Source of the DNA: RGIG4079 sp045637505 | Lineage (GTDB): Bacteria; Bacteroidota; Bacteroidia; Bacteroidales; Muribaculaceae | Length of the DNA: 15,197 nt | Assembly: GCA_045637505.1 (NCBI GenBank) | Contig: JAZTZO010000053.1 | Coordinates: forward strand, 1 to 15,197 | Direction of reading: 5' to 3' | Program-made: the position numbers and the translations under genes | Shown: in pieces, positions 1-7,097 of the stretch | Numbering within the stretch: the first letter of the stretch is position 1 | How the letters are laid out: the number at the start of each line of letters is the position of its first letter | The notes under the pieces: model-generated | Database searches by the model: none | What the model was told of the DNA's origin: nothing | The model's input: the letters and a program-made list of their open reading frames with translations, nothing else

Positions 1-770
1 CACACTAAGCGAAACCCCAGGTAGTAGTAGCGATAGTCGGGAGTATAGGCGTCACGATAAGCCACACGGCAGTACTGCGCATCGTCGTCCCAATCGCCAC
101 CACGACCCACGCGGCCAGAGTCCGAAGATGGACTAGTAGGATTGCTTTGTGATGACGATGAATAACTACCATACCAGTCACTACACCATTCATGCACATT
201 GCCAGTCATATCATATATCCCTAATTCATTAGGTGATTTGGTGCCAACAGGGTGGGTGCCATAGTTTGAACTGCCTAAGCCGACATCATATGCATTGACA
301 TCATACCACGCCACATCGCCTATGGTGTTGCTACCACTATATTTATAACCTTTGCTTTTATTTCCTCCTCGAGCAGCATATTCCCATTCTGCCTCGGTGG
401 GGAGGCGGAAGGTTTTGCCGGTGAGTTGATTTAGCCTTTCAATAAACTCTTGACAATCATACCATGACACAAACTCCACCGGATTCTTTGAACCTTTAAT
501 AGCTGACGGATTGCTTCCCATCACCGCTTCCCACAATTCTTGTGTCACTTCGGTTTCACCTATATAGTAATCGCTCAAGGTAACACTGTGAACTGGTTTT
601 TCATCTTCGAATGCTTCGCGGTCATTGGAACCCATTCTAAATGTGCCACCCTCTACTTTAATCATTTTGAAAGAAACGCCATTTACCACTTCGGTATAAG
701 ATTGATTTGTGTTGGCTTTAAGCGCAAAGATGCAAAGAAGTAACAATGTGATAACCGTAAATTTCCTCAT
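1..770 (-). CDS. Exported SUMF1 / formylglycine-generating-enzyme-like protein (3' end cut by window edge)
   Basis: Reading frame starts at ATG 770 and stays open for 256 codons to the left edge. Residues 1-19 look like a signal peptide (basic MRK, then a Leu-rich core). No lipobox is visible, so it is probably periplasmic rather than a lipoprotein. The mature part has the SUMF1/FGE-sulfatase signature in order: EGGTFRMGS (40-48), ETEVTQELW (72-80), NPVEFVSW (96-103), FRLPTEAEWEYAARGG (121-136), LGIYDMTGNVHEWCSDWYG (183-201), GRGGDW (222-227) and GFRLV (252-256). The last motif normally lies at the very end of the domain, so only a few residues are probably missing. Aligned by eye with true FGE, the catalytic cysteine pair before the final motif is not reproduced (GGDWDDDAQYC here). 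Sulfatase activation is therefore unlikely, and a binding or structural role is more plausible. The serine-rich loop at 202-218 is low complexity. Family call sure; function unknown. Confidence 0.9.
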   Translation of the reverse strand, partial: MRKFTVITLLLLCIFALKANTNQSYTEVVNGVSFKMIKVEGGTFRMGSNDREAFEDEKPVHSVTLSDYYIGETEVTQELWEAVMGSNPSAIKGSKNPVEFVSWYDCQEFIERLNQLTGKTFRLPTEAEWEYAARGGNKSKGYKYSGSNTIGDVAWYDVNAYDVGLGSSNYGTHPVGTKSPNELGIYDMTGNVHEWCSDWYGSYSSSSQSNPTSPSSDSGRVGRGGDWDDDAQYCRVAYRDAYTPDYRYYYLGFRLV

Positions 771-811
771 GACTGATATTAGTATTAAGATTTAACATTA
801 GTTTGTTTTCA

Positions 812-842
812 CAAATTTAGCAATTTTTATTAAAACTACAAA
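812..842 (-). promoter_or_regulatory. Bacteroidota-type promoter of the SUMF1-like gene
   Basis: Read on the minus strand, TTTG (842-839), exactly 19 nt, then TAAATTTG (819-812). This matches the Bacteroidota housekeeping consensus TTTG-N19-21-TAnnTTTG. It lies about 40 nt upstream of the ATG at 770 and predicts a transcript start near 805 with a leader of roughly 35 nt. Confidence 0.75.
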
Positions 843-1061
843 AAGGAAAGAATAGAGGAAAGTTATATATTCCATAAATCAGCTAAATATTAGCAATTAT
901 GGTGTCCGCTAATTTTTTCAAGAGCAATAACAATCCCAAAGGGAGTGTTTAGTCGTAGTCAGTAGGGGATAAAGCCTAAAAAACATTCTTCTTGCGCCAT
1001 CAAGAATATAATTATCTAACAAAATATTTAGAGAGTGCCAACTTTTTACAAAATAATTCAT

Positions 1062-1087
1062 TATATTTGTAAAAGACTACAAATATA
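1062..1087. repeat. Perfect 10-bp inverted repeat with two facing -7-like boxes
   Basis: TATATTTGTA (1062-1071) and its exact reverse complement TACAAATATA (1078-1087) are separated by 6 nt. Each arm carries TATATTTG, a match to the TAnnTTTG -7 consensus, one per strand. No good -33 element is found at 19-21 nt for either. It may be an operator, a hairpin, or a chance product of AT-rich DNA. Confidence 0.45.
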
Positions 1088-1142
1088 CCTTACACTCGCT
1101 CAAAAATATTAAAACAAGTTTTATATTTTGCTCGTTTGTTAG

Positions 1143-1150
1143 TACATTTG
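1143..1150 (+). promoter_or_regulatory. Candidate -7 element for the membrane-protein gene
   Basis: TACATTTG matches TAnnTTTG exactly. Twenty nt upstream there is only a weak TTTT (1119-1122) in place of TTTG. The predicted start near 1157 leaves a leader of about 15 nt before ATG 1172. The downstream GTAAAA also follows the upstream copy at 1062-1069, giving a direct repeat. Confidence 0.4.
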
Positions 1151-1171
1151 TAAAAAATAGATTGGGTAACT

Positions 1172-1669
1172 ATGGCAACATTGTGTCTCATATTAGGAAG
1201 CATGTTATTGATAGGCGCTATCGTTACGGCTTATCGCCCTTGGGTGCCTTCGGTGATATTGAGTTATGTGGCAATGTGGGTGCTAAATTATGGCAAACAT
1301 ATATACATCGGTAGCAACACACTCCTATTTTGGGGTATTGCCACAATGATGGTGCTATTGATACGCATGGGACAACAACACAACAAACCCGATAGCAATG
1401 GAATGGGTTACATAGCCACCGGAGCATTAGTGGGTTGCGTGGTGGGTATGTTAATGTCACATGCTGGCATTATCCTAGGCTCGGCATTAGGAGCAGCAAT
1501 GGGGCTTATGGCATATTGTCGCACCCCCAACGGACACGCCTTGCGATTCCCCTCTAAAGAGTGGATTATGCAACTTGCCGCTAAAGGGTTGCCCATTATA
1601 GTTTCGATGAGCATCATAGGAACAACCCTCAACGAACTACTTACGATTGTAAGCATTTATTTGAAATAA
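1172..1669 (+). CDS. DUF456-like integral membrane protein
   Basis: 165 residues, mostly hydrophobic, with about five predicted membrane segments (roughly 2-22, 25-40, 50-65, 80-115 as a glycine-rich hairpin, and 138-162). The stretch 83-112 (GALVGCVVG, then GIILGSALGAAMG) has the glycine-zipper pattern typical of DUF456 proteins. The early YRPWVPSVILSYVAMW (21-36) fits that family's proline-containing first hairpin. A hydrophilic loop lies near 68-79. The ATG at 1172 is the first in frame and no clear ribosome-binding site precedes it, which is usual in this phylum. The next gene starts 32 nt after the stop, so the two are probably co-transcribed. The family is a by-eye assignment; the molecular function is not known. 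Confidence 0.7.
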   Translation: MATLCLILGSMLLIGAIVTAYRPWVPSVILSYVAMWVLNYGKHIYIGSNTLLFWGIATMMVLLIRMGQQHNKPDSNGMGYIATGALVGCVVGMLMSHAGIILGSALGAAMGLMAYCRTPNGHALRFPSKEWIMQLAAKGLPIIVSMSIIGTTLNELLTIVSIYLK

Positions 1670-1701
1670 AGAATATCTCAACACTAAAAACATATAACAA
1701 C

Positions 1702-2403
1702 ATGAAACGACTTTTTATATCACTAATTATGATTGTATCAACACTTGCAACAAGTGTGACAATCAACGCACAGGCTAACGCTACTGTGGGCAAGTCGCCT
1801 GATATGGAAAAGATTCGCGACTTTGCTAAAGACTCACGCAAATATAATAAACTAATGACTCGTTATGAAAATAACGACAAATCATTGACCGTTAATGACT
1901 ATCGACAACTATACTTTGGTTACATATTCCAACCCGAATATAGCCCATATGATAAAACTGACTATTCGAAGTCAATATCAACACTTTATTATAAAGAACA
2001 TTTAAATCGCCTTGACTGCGACTCAATAATCAAATATGCCGAACTTTCGCTTGAAGAAGATCCATTTGATTTGCAACAGATGAACTACCTCATCTATGCC
2101 TATCAAACAAAGAAGAAACACAACTTGGCAAAGCATTGGCAAACACGCCTCAACAACATCGTGAATGCCATTTTATCAACTGGAGCAGGCGACAAACCCG
2201 AGTCGGCATGGCATGTCATAAGCATCCCTCACGAATATGCATTGATTAACTTCATCAACCCCAATTACATCGTTGACCATCAAGAATTTGTCGAGCCATA
2301 TTATGACTACATAATACTCAAAAAACTATCCGACAACTCCCCTACTGGATTCTACTTCAACATCCAGTATATGCTCGACAACTACAACAACCGATTTAAA
2401 TAG
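1702..2403 (+). CDS. Exported DUF4919 family protein
   Basis: 233 residues. A signal peptide is clear: MKR, a hydrophobic core at 4-19, and a likely cut after INA (21-23) before Gln24. The mature part matches my knowledge of the Bacteroidales DUF4919 family: YNKLMTRYENNDKSLTVNDY (48-67), LYFGYIFQPEYSPY (70-83), and a helical middle (106-160) with TPR-like spacing (SIIKYAELSLEEDPFDLQQMNYLIYAY). It then has WHVISIPHEYALINFI (170-185) and ends FYFNIQYMLDNYNNRFK. No catalytic motif or lipobox is evident, so it is probably periplasmic. It is the second gene of a likely two-gene unit with the DUF456-like protein. A 38-bp gap separates it from the convergent DUF2851 gene, and I saw no strong terminator there. 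Function unknown. Confidence 0.8.
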   Translation: MKRLFISLIMIVSTLATSVTINAQANATVGKSPDMEKIRDFAKDSRKYNKLMTRYENNDKSLTVNDYRQLYFGYIFQPEYSPYDKTDYSKSISTLYYKEHLNRLDCDSIIKYAELSLEEDPFDLQQMNYLIYAYQTKKKHNLAKHWQTRLNNIVNAILSTGAGDKPESAWHVISIPHEYALINFINPNYIVDHQEFVEPYYDYIILKKLSDNSPTGFYFNIQYMLDNYNNRFK

Positions 2404-2441
2404 GGGTAATCTTTATTTTTAGGAATTCATCATTCGCGCGT

Positions 2442-3731
2442 TCACACTCTTTTGCGAGCGTGGCGGGCGAGCATGCGATGACCTATGCGACAATATAGGC
2501 ATTTGCGTGTTTCGCAATAGTTGCGACGAAGTTCAATTAACGCTTGCGAGGTAAATGCATCATTACACTTTATTCCGGCACGAGTAAATAACTCCACCAC
2601 AGAGTTTCGCTCGGGCTTCAACGCTTGTAGCATTTCAACTGCTCGATTGCACGCCACTTCATCGCCTTGCAATCGACCATAGGCATATATCATGGGGACA
2701 ACGGCATTTATAATGAGTATATCTATCGAACTTTCGCTCAACCCATTTGCCATCCTTCCTCCTCCCGGAGCATTAAACGAACTACGAGTTGCCCAATATC
2801 CCGACAATTCTACCTTAAACAATTGTTTCACCTCATCGACACTCTTGGCTGTCATCATCTTTGAGGCGTAGCTAAATCCTCCTTCAATCATCGCAGCAAG
2901 CACCGCAATGCGACGATGAGGGAAGTTTTGAGGACGCATGCGTGCCATTTTCCACCCTAATGTAGTAGGTGGATTTAATCCAAACTTTTGTGCATAGAAG
3001 TTGTATTCATTTCTCAATGTTGCAACATAACTATCATCGTTGGGGGCATTATCAATCAACCCCGATTGGCCGAACAGCATCGCTTCTATTGCTGTGAGCG
3101 AATCGCTATGTTTAGCAAGCACTTTGAGCGGAGTTGCAAGAGCCAAGCGTTCAAAAGCATCGCTATTGACGCCAAAACCCAAGCTACGAGCCAGCAACAC
3201 ATAACACACCTCGTTCCAATCGCCTGCCAATCGAGATAGTAGCGATTCGATGCGTTCTACCTTTGAATATAATCGCTCATACCCGAGCGTTGAAATCATA
3301 TCGGTTATATAAATCGATGGCAATAATGATATCTCTTGAGCGCATGGCAATTCGCTTGCCGCGCTACCCACCAATCGCGAATATTGCTCACTAAACTGTG
3401 CCGAGCATGGCATACATAGTTGAGGGATAACCTCGCCATTTGCTCGCCTCACGAGCATATCATCCTTCTCTACCACATGGAGTATCACATTATCATAAGC
3501 GCTATCGGTGTCGTGGTGGTGGCGATACCAGTCGCTTGCGCGCACATGTATTTCAATATTTCCCACCCACATTTCACCATCAATTTTCACTTTGGCATTG
3601 AAAAAGTCGGGGCCGGCATCGGTATTTAGCCTTCCTGGGTCGATGACTTGAATTTTGCGCCCATCAACCGTCAACATTGCTTGTGGCATCCACAAACGAT
3701 GCTGCCACACATATTGCATCAACTTTTCCAT
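2442..3731 (-). CDS. DUF2851 family protein
   Basis: 429 residues, cytoplasmic (no signal or membrane segment). The N-terminus carries the DUF2851 signature: VDGRKIQVIDPGRLNTDAGPDF (22-43), GNIEIHVRASDWYRHHHDTD (57-76) and YDNVILHVV (79-87). The spaced acidic, Glu-x-His and His residues are reminiscent of nuclease-like folds, but that is my inference. The middle has WKMARMRPQNFPHRRIAVLA and the family's NAPGGG stretch. The C-terminus holds four cysteines (C389, C406, C411, C414; spacing C-x16-C-x4-C-x2-C) ending CLYCRIGHRML, a likely metal or Fe-S site. It starts at ATG 3731, about 25 nt downstream of a well-formed promoter. It is transcribed alone, divergent from the small membrane-protein gene. 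Family call secure; no experimentally established function that I know of. Confidence 0.85.
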   Translation of the reverse strand: MEKLMQYVWQHRLWMPQAMLTVDGRKIQVIDPGRLNTDAGPDFFNAKVKIDGEMWVGNIEIHVRASDWYRHHHDTDSAYDNVILHVVEKDDMLVRRANGEVIPQLCMPCSAQFSEQYSRLVGSAASELPCAQEISLLPSIYITDMISTLGYERLYSKVERIESLLSRLAGDWNEVCYVLLARSLGFGVNSDAFERLALATPLKVLAKHSDSLTAIEAMLFGQSGLIDNAPNDDSYVATLRNEYNFYAQKFGLNPPTTLGWKMARMRPQNFPHRRIAVLAAMIEGGFSYASKMMTAKSVDEVKQLFKVELSGYWATRSSFNAPGGGRMANGLSESSIDILIINAVVPMIYAYGRLQGDEVACNRAVEMLQALKPERNSVVELFTRAGIKCNDAFTSQALIELRRNYCETRKCLYCRIGHRMLARHARKRV

Positions 3732-3755
3732 CTTGATAGATTTGATATATCAACA

Positions 3756-3787
3756 CAAACTTACATAATTTTTTTAGTCAAAACAAA
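3756..3787 (-). promoter_or_regulatory. Bacteroidota-type promoter of the DUF2851 gene
   Basis: On the minus strand, TTTG (3787-3784), exactly 20 nt, then TAAGTTTG (3763-3756). Both boxes match consensus at the preferred spacing. The predicted start is near 3749, with a leader of about 18 nt before ATG 3731. Confidence 0.75.
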
Positions 3788-3874
3788 TATTTTTGTTTCA
3801 TTAATTTAGCTTTGGTTTTAAGATGATTAAACTATCACGGCAATAAATAGTCATATACAAAAAATCAGTTGCAT

Positions 3875-3907
3875 TTTAGGTTATTTGAGTGTAATTCCCT
3901 AAATTTG
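3875..3907 (+). promoter_or_regulatory. Probable promoter of the small membrane-protein / DUF4348-like pair
   Basis: TAAATTTG (3900-3907) is an exact -7 element. The best -33 candidate at allowed spacing is TTTA (3875-3878, 21 nt away), one mismatch from TTTG. ATG 3927 lies about 13 nt after the predicted start, so the leader would be very short. Confidence 0.55.
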
Positions 3908-3926
3908 CGTTAAAATATAACAAGTT

Positions 3927-4205
3927 ATGAGCGAATCGACCAACAACACTACTCCTTCAAAAGCCAAAAAGGGAAACATTCTCGGCTTGGTGGGTATAAT
4001 CATTGCAATTATTGCATGGCTCACACTTTATCACTATGAATGGAGAGGATTGACATGTGCCGCTATAGGGTTACTTCTTTCGGCTATAGGTGTAAAGGGT
4101 CGTTTTAAGAACATGGCAATAGGCGGCATCGTTCTTTCAAGCACATTGCTCATAGTTGTTGGCATCGTGTATCTTGTTATTTATTTTTTATTCCAATCGA
4201 TTTAA
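3927..4205 (+). CDS. Small integral membrane protein, unidentified
   Basis: 92 residues. A polar, Ser/Thr/Asn-rich start with lysines (MSESTNNTTPSKAKKG) is followed by three hydrophobic stretches at about 18-36, 40-56 and 64-90. The short loop between the second and third (VKGRFKN) is basic and probably cytoplasmic. The pattern of a small glycine-rich protein with an IGLLLSAIGVKGR turn recalls DUF4190-type proteins, but I cannot assign it firmly. ATG 3927 is preceded by an exact -7 element. The next gene begins 20 nt after the stop, so both are likely one transcript. Function unknown. Confidence 0.7.
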   Translation: MSESTNNTTPSKAKKGNILGLVGIIIAIIAWLTLYHYEWRGLTCAAIGLLLSAIGVKGRFKNMAIGGIVLSSTLLIVVGIVYLVIYFLFQSI

Positions 4206-4225
4206 AACCAATTATTTTATAGCAT

Positions 4226-4660
4226 ATGAAAATCAAATCATTAATTCTCGCCATTATTGCGATATTTTTAGGAATGGCATCGGCTAATGCCCAAACTGCT
4301 CAAGAAGTAAAAGAAACTGTTGCCAAGATGGAGAGCAAAACAGCTCTTTGCAACAAAGGCCCCGAAGCATTTAACACTTTTATTGCAAAATTCTCTACCG
4401 ATGAAGAATTTATGAAGTCGCGCATCAAACTCAGCGAAGATCAATGCACCGAATTTGCCGAATTGCTTGTTCCATCTAATTTCACCGCAAAAGAACCTTT
4501 TGCAAAAGATGATGACATGTATTACCAATCATGGGGCGAACTTCAATACCAAAAGACTTATCTTTATTGCGGATGGGTTGATTCATATCTCACCCACACA
4601 TTCCAGTTTGAACGCATCGATGGTAAATGGTATCTCCATAAAATCATTGCCGACGAATAA
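4226..4660 (+). CDS. Exported DUF4348-like small protein
   Basis: 144 residues. Residues 1-22 form a textbook signal peptide (MKIK, hydrophobic core, likely cut after SANA, 19-22). The mature part has EAFNTFIAKFSTDEEFMKSRIKL (47-69), close to the pattern of Bacteroidales DUF4348 proteins (a Phe-rich helix, then D-x-x-F-x-x-x-R-I). It ends TFQFERIDGKWYLHKI (125-140), a strand-turn-strand typical of NTF2-like accessory folds. Cysteines at 42, 74 and 115 leave one unpaired if a disulfide forms. It is probably periplasmic. It follows the small membrane protein by 20 nt and is followed by a strong hairpin. The family assignment is a by-eye resemblance; function unknown. Confidence 0.75.
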   Translation: MKIKSLILAIIAIFLGMASANAQTAQEVKETVAKMESKTALCNKGPEAFNTFIAKFSTDEEFMKSRIKLSEDQCTEFAELLVPSNFTAKEPFAKDDDMYYQSWGELQYQKTYLYCGWVDSYLTHTFQFERIDGKWYLHKIIADE

Positions 4661-4724
4661 GTCCACTTGCCAAGCACTATAGCAAGTGTATATACACTCA
4701 AATTATTTCTTATTCTCATAACAA

Positions 4725-4757
4725 AAGCGAGTAAAACTATCAAAGTTTTACTCGCTT
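4725..4757. terminator. Bidirectional hairpin terminator between convergent genes
   Basis: A perfect 14-bp stem (4725-4738 with 4744-4757, AAGCGAGTAAAACT) around a 5-nt loop, flanked by AT-rich DNA. It sits between the plus-strand DUF4348-like gene and the minus-strand AraC gene, so it can end both transcripts. No long U-run follows, but the stem is strong. A smaller 7-bp hairpin (CACTTGC/GCAAGTG, 4664-4688) lies just after the plus-strand stop. Confidence 0.75.
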
Positions 4758-4802
4758 ACTTTATTATTTAACCTAAAAACATTTATTGAGAAGAAAGAAC
4801 TT

Positions 4803-5720
4803 TTACGATTTTTGGAATTGAGATGGCGACATCCCTGTGAGATGTTTGAAATATTTACCAAATGATGATTGATTAGAGAAATTCAACTCATAGGCTACTT
4901 GCTGAATGTTTTTGCCCGAGTAGCGCAACAAATTCTTGGCTTCAAGAATTACGCATTCATCAATCCACTCTGCAGCCGAACGCCCAGTCACCTCTTTTAT
5001 TATTAGCGATAGATACTTGGGCGAAATGAATAATTTATCGGCATAAAATCCCACCGAACGCTCTTTGCTATAATGCTTATGCACCAAGTTCATAAACTCT
5101 TGTACATAATTAGCTCGGCGAGAAAGAGGACGCTCTTCAATCTCATCTTGTGGAGCGCGTTTTGCCGCAAATTGAAATATTTGATATATCACCGATGCAA
5201 TGATATTACGAGATATACTTTTAATATACACCTCATCAACATTTTCAGCAGTGTTATAATGCAGTAATTCCATGTACTTCTGCAATAATTCCGACTCGGA
5301 TTTATCAAGAGGCATTATAGGTCGGCGACTATTTTTCAATGATGCAAATCGGCTTGCATTATTAACTATATTTACATCTATATTTATATCTCGTAGAAAT
5401 TTGGGCGACATAAACAAGAAATAAGCTTCAAAGTCAGAGAAGTTTTTTTGTTGTGAAGAGATAATCTTGTCGGGGCTCAAAATCAACAACGAGTCTTGAG
5501 TCAACTCCAATTTTTCAAGATTTATTTCACACTCCAATTTTCCCTTTAAGCATAACACAAAAAGCATCCCATCAAATCTCACTGGCGATAAAAAGTATTC
5601 CAATGTTTGCTCTCCGGGAATGAAATGCGAAAACATATAGTCTTCACCAAACTTACTATAATCAAACGAAAATCGTTTTATGCCACTCAACTGGGCTATA
5701 TGCAAAGATTGTTCCATCAT
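4803..5720 (-). CDS. AraC/XylS-family transcriptional regulator
   Basis: 305 residues. The N-terminal half (about 1-130) has the beta-strand-rich pattern of an AraC-type sensor domain (GMLFVLCLKGKLECEINLEKLELTQDSLLILSPDKI). The C-terminal third is a two-helix-turn-helix DNA-binding domain. HTH1 is around 222-246 (YADKLFISPKYLSLIIKEVTG). HTH2 is around 271-303 (NIQQVAYELNFSNQSSFGKYF, then TGMSPSQF), with the family signature fully present. Start ATG 5720 is immediately followed by a second ATG (5717), so either may be used. It lies downstream of, and in the same direction as, the suf operon, but has its own -7 element 140 bp beyond sufS and is probably an independent unit. Ligand and targets cannot be read from the sequence. 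Confidence 0.9.
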   Translation of the reverse strand: MMEQSLHIAQLSGIKRFSFDYSKFGEDYMFSHFIPGEQTLEYFLSPVRFDGMLFVLCLKGKLECEINLEKLELTQDSLLILSPDKIISSQQKNFSDFEAYFLFMSPKFLRDINIDVNIVNNASRFASLKNSRRPIMPLDKSESELLQKYMELLHYNTAENVDEVYIKSISRNIIASVIYQIFQFAAKRAPQDEIEERPLSRRANYVQEFMNLVHKHYSKERSVGFYADKLFISPKYLSLIIKEVTGRSAAEWIDECVILEAKNLLRYSGKNIQQVAYELNFSNQSSFGKYFKHLTGMSPSQFQKS

Positions 5721-5738
5721 TTTTTATTTTAGACAGAA

Positions 5739-5746
5739 CAAAGTTA
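5739..5746 (-). promoter_or_regulatory. -7 element of the AraC-family gene
   Basis: TAACTTTG on the minus strand, an exact TAnnTTTG match about 19 nt upstream of ATG 5720. No convincing TTTG lies 19-21 nt further upstream. The same octamer is the -7 element of the suf operon. Confidence 0.5.
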
Positions 5747-5788
5747 ATCCATTTTTGCCAATAAAAAGTCTTAAAAAATGTAATTTTA

Positions 5789-5831
5789 GCCATTTTTACC
5801 AATCCAATGGTGTTAACATCTAAAAAATGGC
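5789..5831. repeat. Imperfectly looped inverted repeat between sufS and the AraC gene
   Basis: GCCATTTTT (5789-5797) and AAAAATGGC (5823-5831) form a perfect 9-bp inverted repeat around a 25-nt spacer that contains a GTTAAC palindrome. It lies 30 nt past the sufS stop and about 40 nt upstream of the AraC -7 element. It could be a weak terminator for the suf transcript or a regulator site. Confidence 0.4.
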
Positions 5832-5860
5832 CCTTCTCCCTATAAAAATAGAGATTATTA

Positions 5861-7081
5861 TCAACCAAGCATTGCGGAAACTCGCTTCAATGCGGCTATA
5901 AATGTATCAATTTCTTCTTTTGTGTTATAAATTGCAAAAGAAACCCTAACAGTGCCGTCAATTTTGAGTGATTGCATCAATGGTTGAGCACAATGATGCC
6001 CTGTGCGCACTTCAATACCTAACTTATCGAGCAACATCCCTAAATCATAATGATGTTCATTCCCTATGAGGAAAGATATCACTCCACTTTTTTGAGGGGC
6101 TGCACCAAATATGCGCATCCCGGGAATCTCTTGCATTTGCTCGGTTGCATAGCGCATTAATTCTTGTTCATGTGCAGCAATGCGTTCCACTCCATGTCGT
6201 TGCATGAATTCAATAGCCTTTTTAAACGCTGCGATACCCACAAAATCGGGAGTTCCGGCTTCAAATTTAAATGGCAGTTCGGCATAGGTTGTTTTCTTAA
6301 AACTCACTGTGCCTATCATTTCACCTCCTCCTTGATAGGGAGGCATAAGTTTAAGCAAATGACGCTTTCCATAAAGCACCCCTACTCCTGTGGGGCCATA
6401 CATTTTATGAGCCGAGAACACATAGAAATCGGCATCCAAGTCTTGCACATCAATCTTGTGATGCGACACAGCTTGTGCCCCATCGACAAGCACTGGCACT
6501 TTATATTGATGAGCCTCGGCAATCATCTCCTTGATAGGATTTACCGTTCCTAACACATTTGAAACATGGCAGAGAGCCACCAACTTAGTGCGTTCGTTAA
6601 AGAATGAACGATATGTAACCATATCAAGCGTACCATCTTTCTTCACTGGAACTACTCGCAATATGACGCGCTTGTTGCGACCAAGCAATTGCCATGGCAC
6701 AATATTGGCATGATGCTCCATTGCAGTAATAATAATTTCTTCGCCATTTTCAATCAAACTACCATATGACGAAGCCACAAGATTGATTGCCTCGGTAGTG
6801 CCTCGAGTAAACACAATTTCTTGTATCGACTTGGCATTGATAAACTCTCTCACGCTTTCACGCGTAGCCTCTTGAAGGTCGGTGGCTTCTTGCGAAAGAG
6901 TGTGAACTCCTCGATGTACATTTGCCTTACATGTAGTATATACTCGTGTTATCTCATCAACCACACATTGAGGTGTGAATGATGTTGCCGCACTATCAAG
7001 ATACACCATAGGTTTATCACACACGGTGCGATTAAGTATAGGGAACTCACTGCGTATTTGTGTTATATCAAGACCTTCCAT
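5861..7081 (-). CDS. sufS: Cysteine desulfurase SufS (group II)
   Basis: 406 residues, the same length as E. coli SufS. It is a PLP enzyme that converts L-cysteine to L-alanine and leaves a persulfide on its own cysteine for the SufBCD scaffold. Visible landmarks: LDSAATSFTP (28-37), HRGVHTLSQEAT (56-67), FTRGTTEAINLVA (91-103, PLP phosphate contact), EHHANIVPW (122-130, with the ring-stacking His123 or His124), DGAQAVSHH (200-208), SAHKMYGPTG (223-232) with the Schiff-base Lys226, and RTGHHCAQPLM (359-369) with catalytic Cys364. Lys226 and Cys364 fall at the same numbers as in E. coli. The loop before the cysteine is short, as in group II enzymes that need a sulfur acceptor such as SufE or SufU; neither is encoded here. 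ATG 7081 lies 16 nt after the sufD stop. Last gene of the suf operon. Confidence 0.97.
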   Translation of the reverse strand: MEGLDITQIRSEFPILNRTVCDKPMVYLDSAATSFTPQCVVDEITRVYTTCKANVHRGVHTLSQEATDLQEATRESVREFINAKSIQEIVFTRGTTEAINLVASSYGSLIENGEEIIITAMEHHANIVPWQLLGRNKRVILRVVPVKKDGTLDMVTYRSFFNERTKLVALCHVSNVLGTVNPIKEMIAEAHQYKVPVLVDGAQAVSHHKIDVQDLDADFYVFSAHKMYGPTGVGVLYGKRHLLKLMPPYQGGGEMIGTVSFKKTTYAELPFKFEAGTPDFVGIAAFKKAIEFMQRHGVERIAAHEQELMRYATEQMQEIPGMRIFGAAPQKSGVISFLIGNEHHYDLGMLLDKLGIEVRTGHHCAQPLMQSLKIDGTVRVSFAIYNTKEEIDTFIAALKRVSAMLG

Positions 7082-7097
7082 ATCAATTTTTCTTTTT

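Larger units (their letters stand above)
843..1171. other. AT-rich intergenic region without a gene
   Basis: No credible reading frame is seen here. It separates the minus-strand SUMF1-like gene from the plus-strand membrane-protein gene. It holds a GTGTCCGCTAA stretch (about 902-912) that resembles insertion-sequence ends, an inverted repeat at 1062-1087, and a promoter-like element at 1143-1150. The block at about 925-1010 is less AT-rich than its surroundings and could be a decayed remnant; I cannot identify it. Confidence 0.6.

Noticed and set aside
5662..5868. 68-codon minus-strand frame between sufS and the AraC gene
   Set aside because: It overlaps the start of the AraC gene and its -7 element in another frame and encodes no recognisable protein.
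6164..6553. 129-codon plus-strand frame inside sufS
   Set aside because: It is antisense to conserved SufS motifs, so it is a shadow frame.
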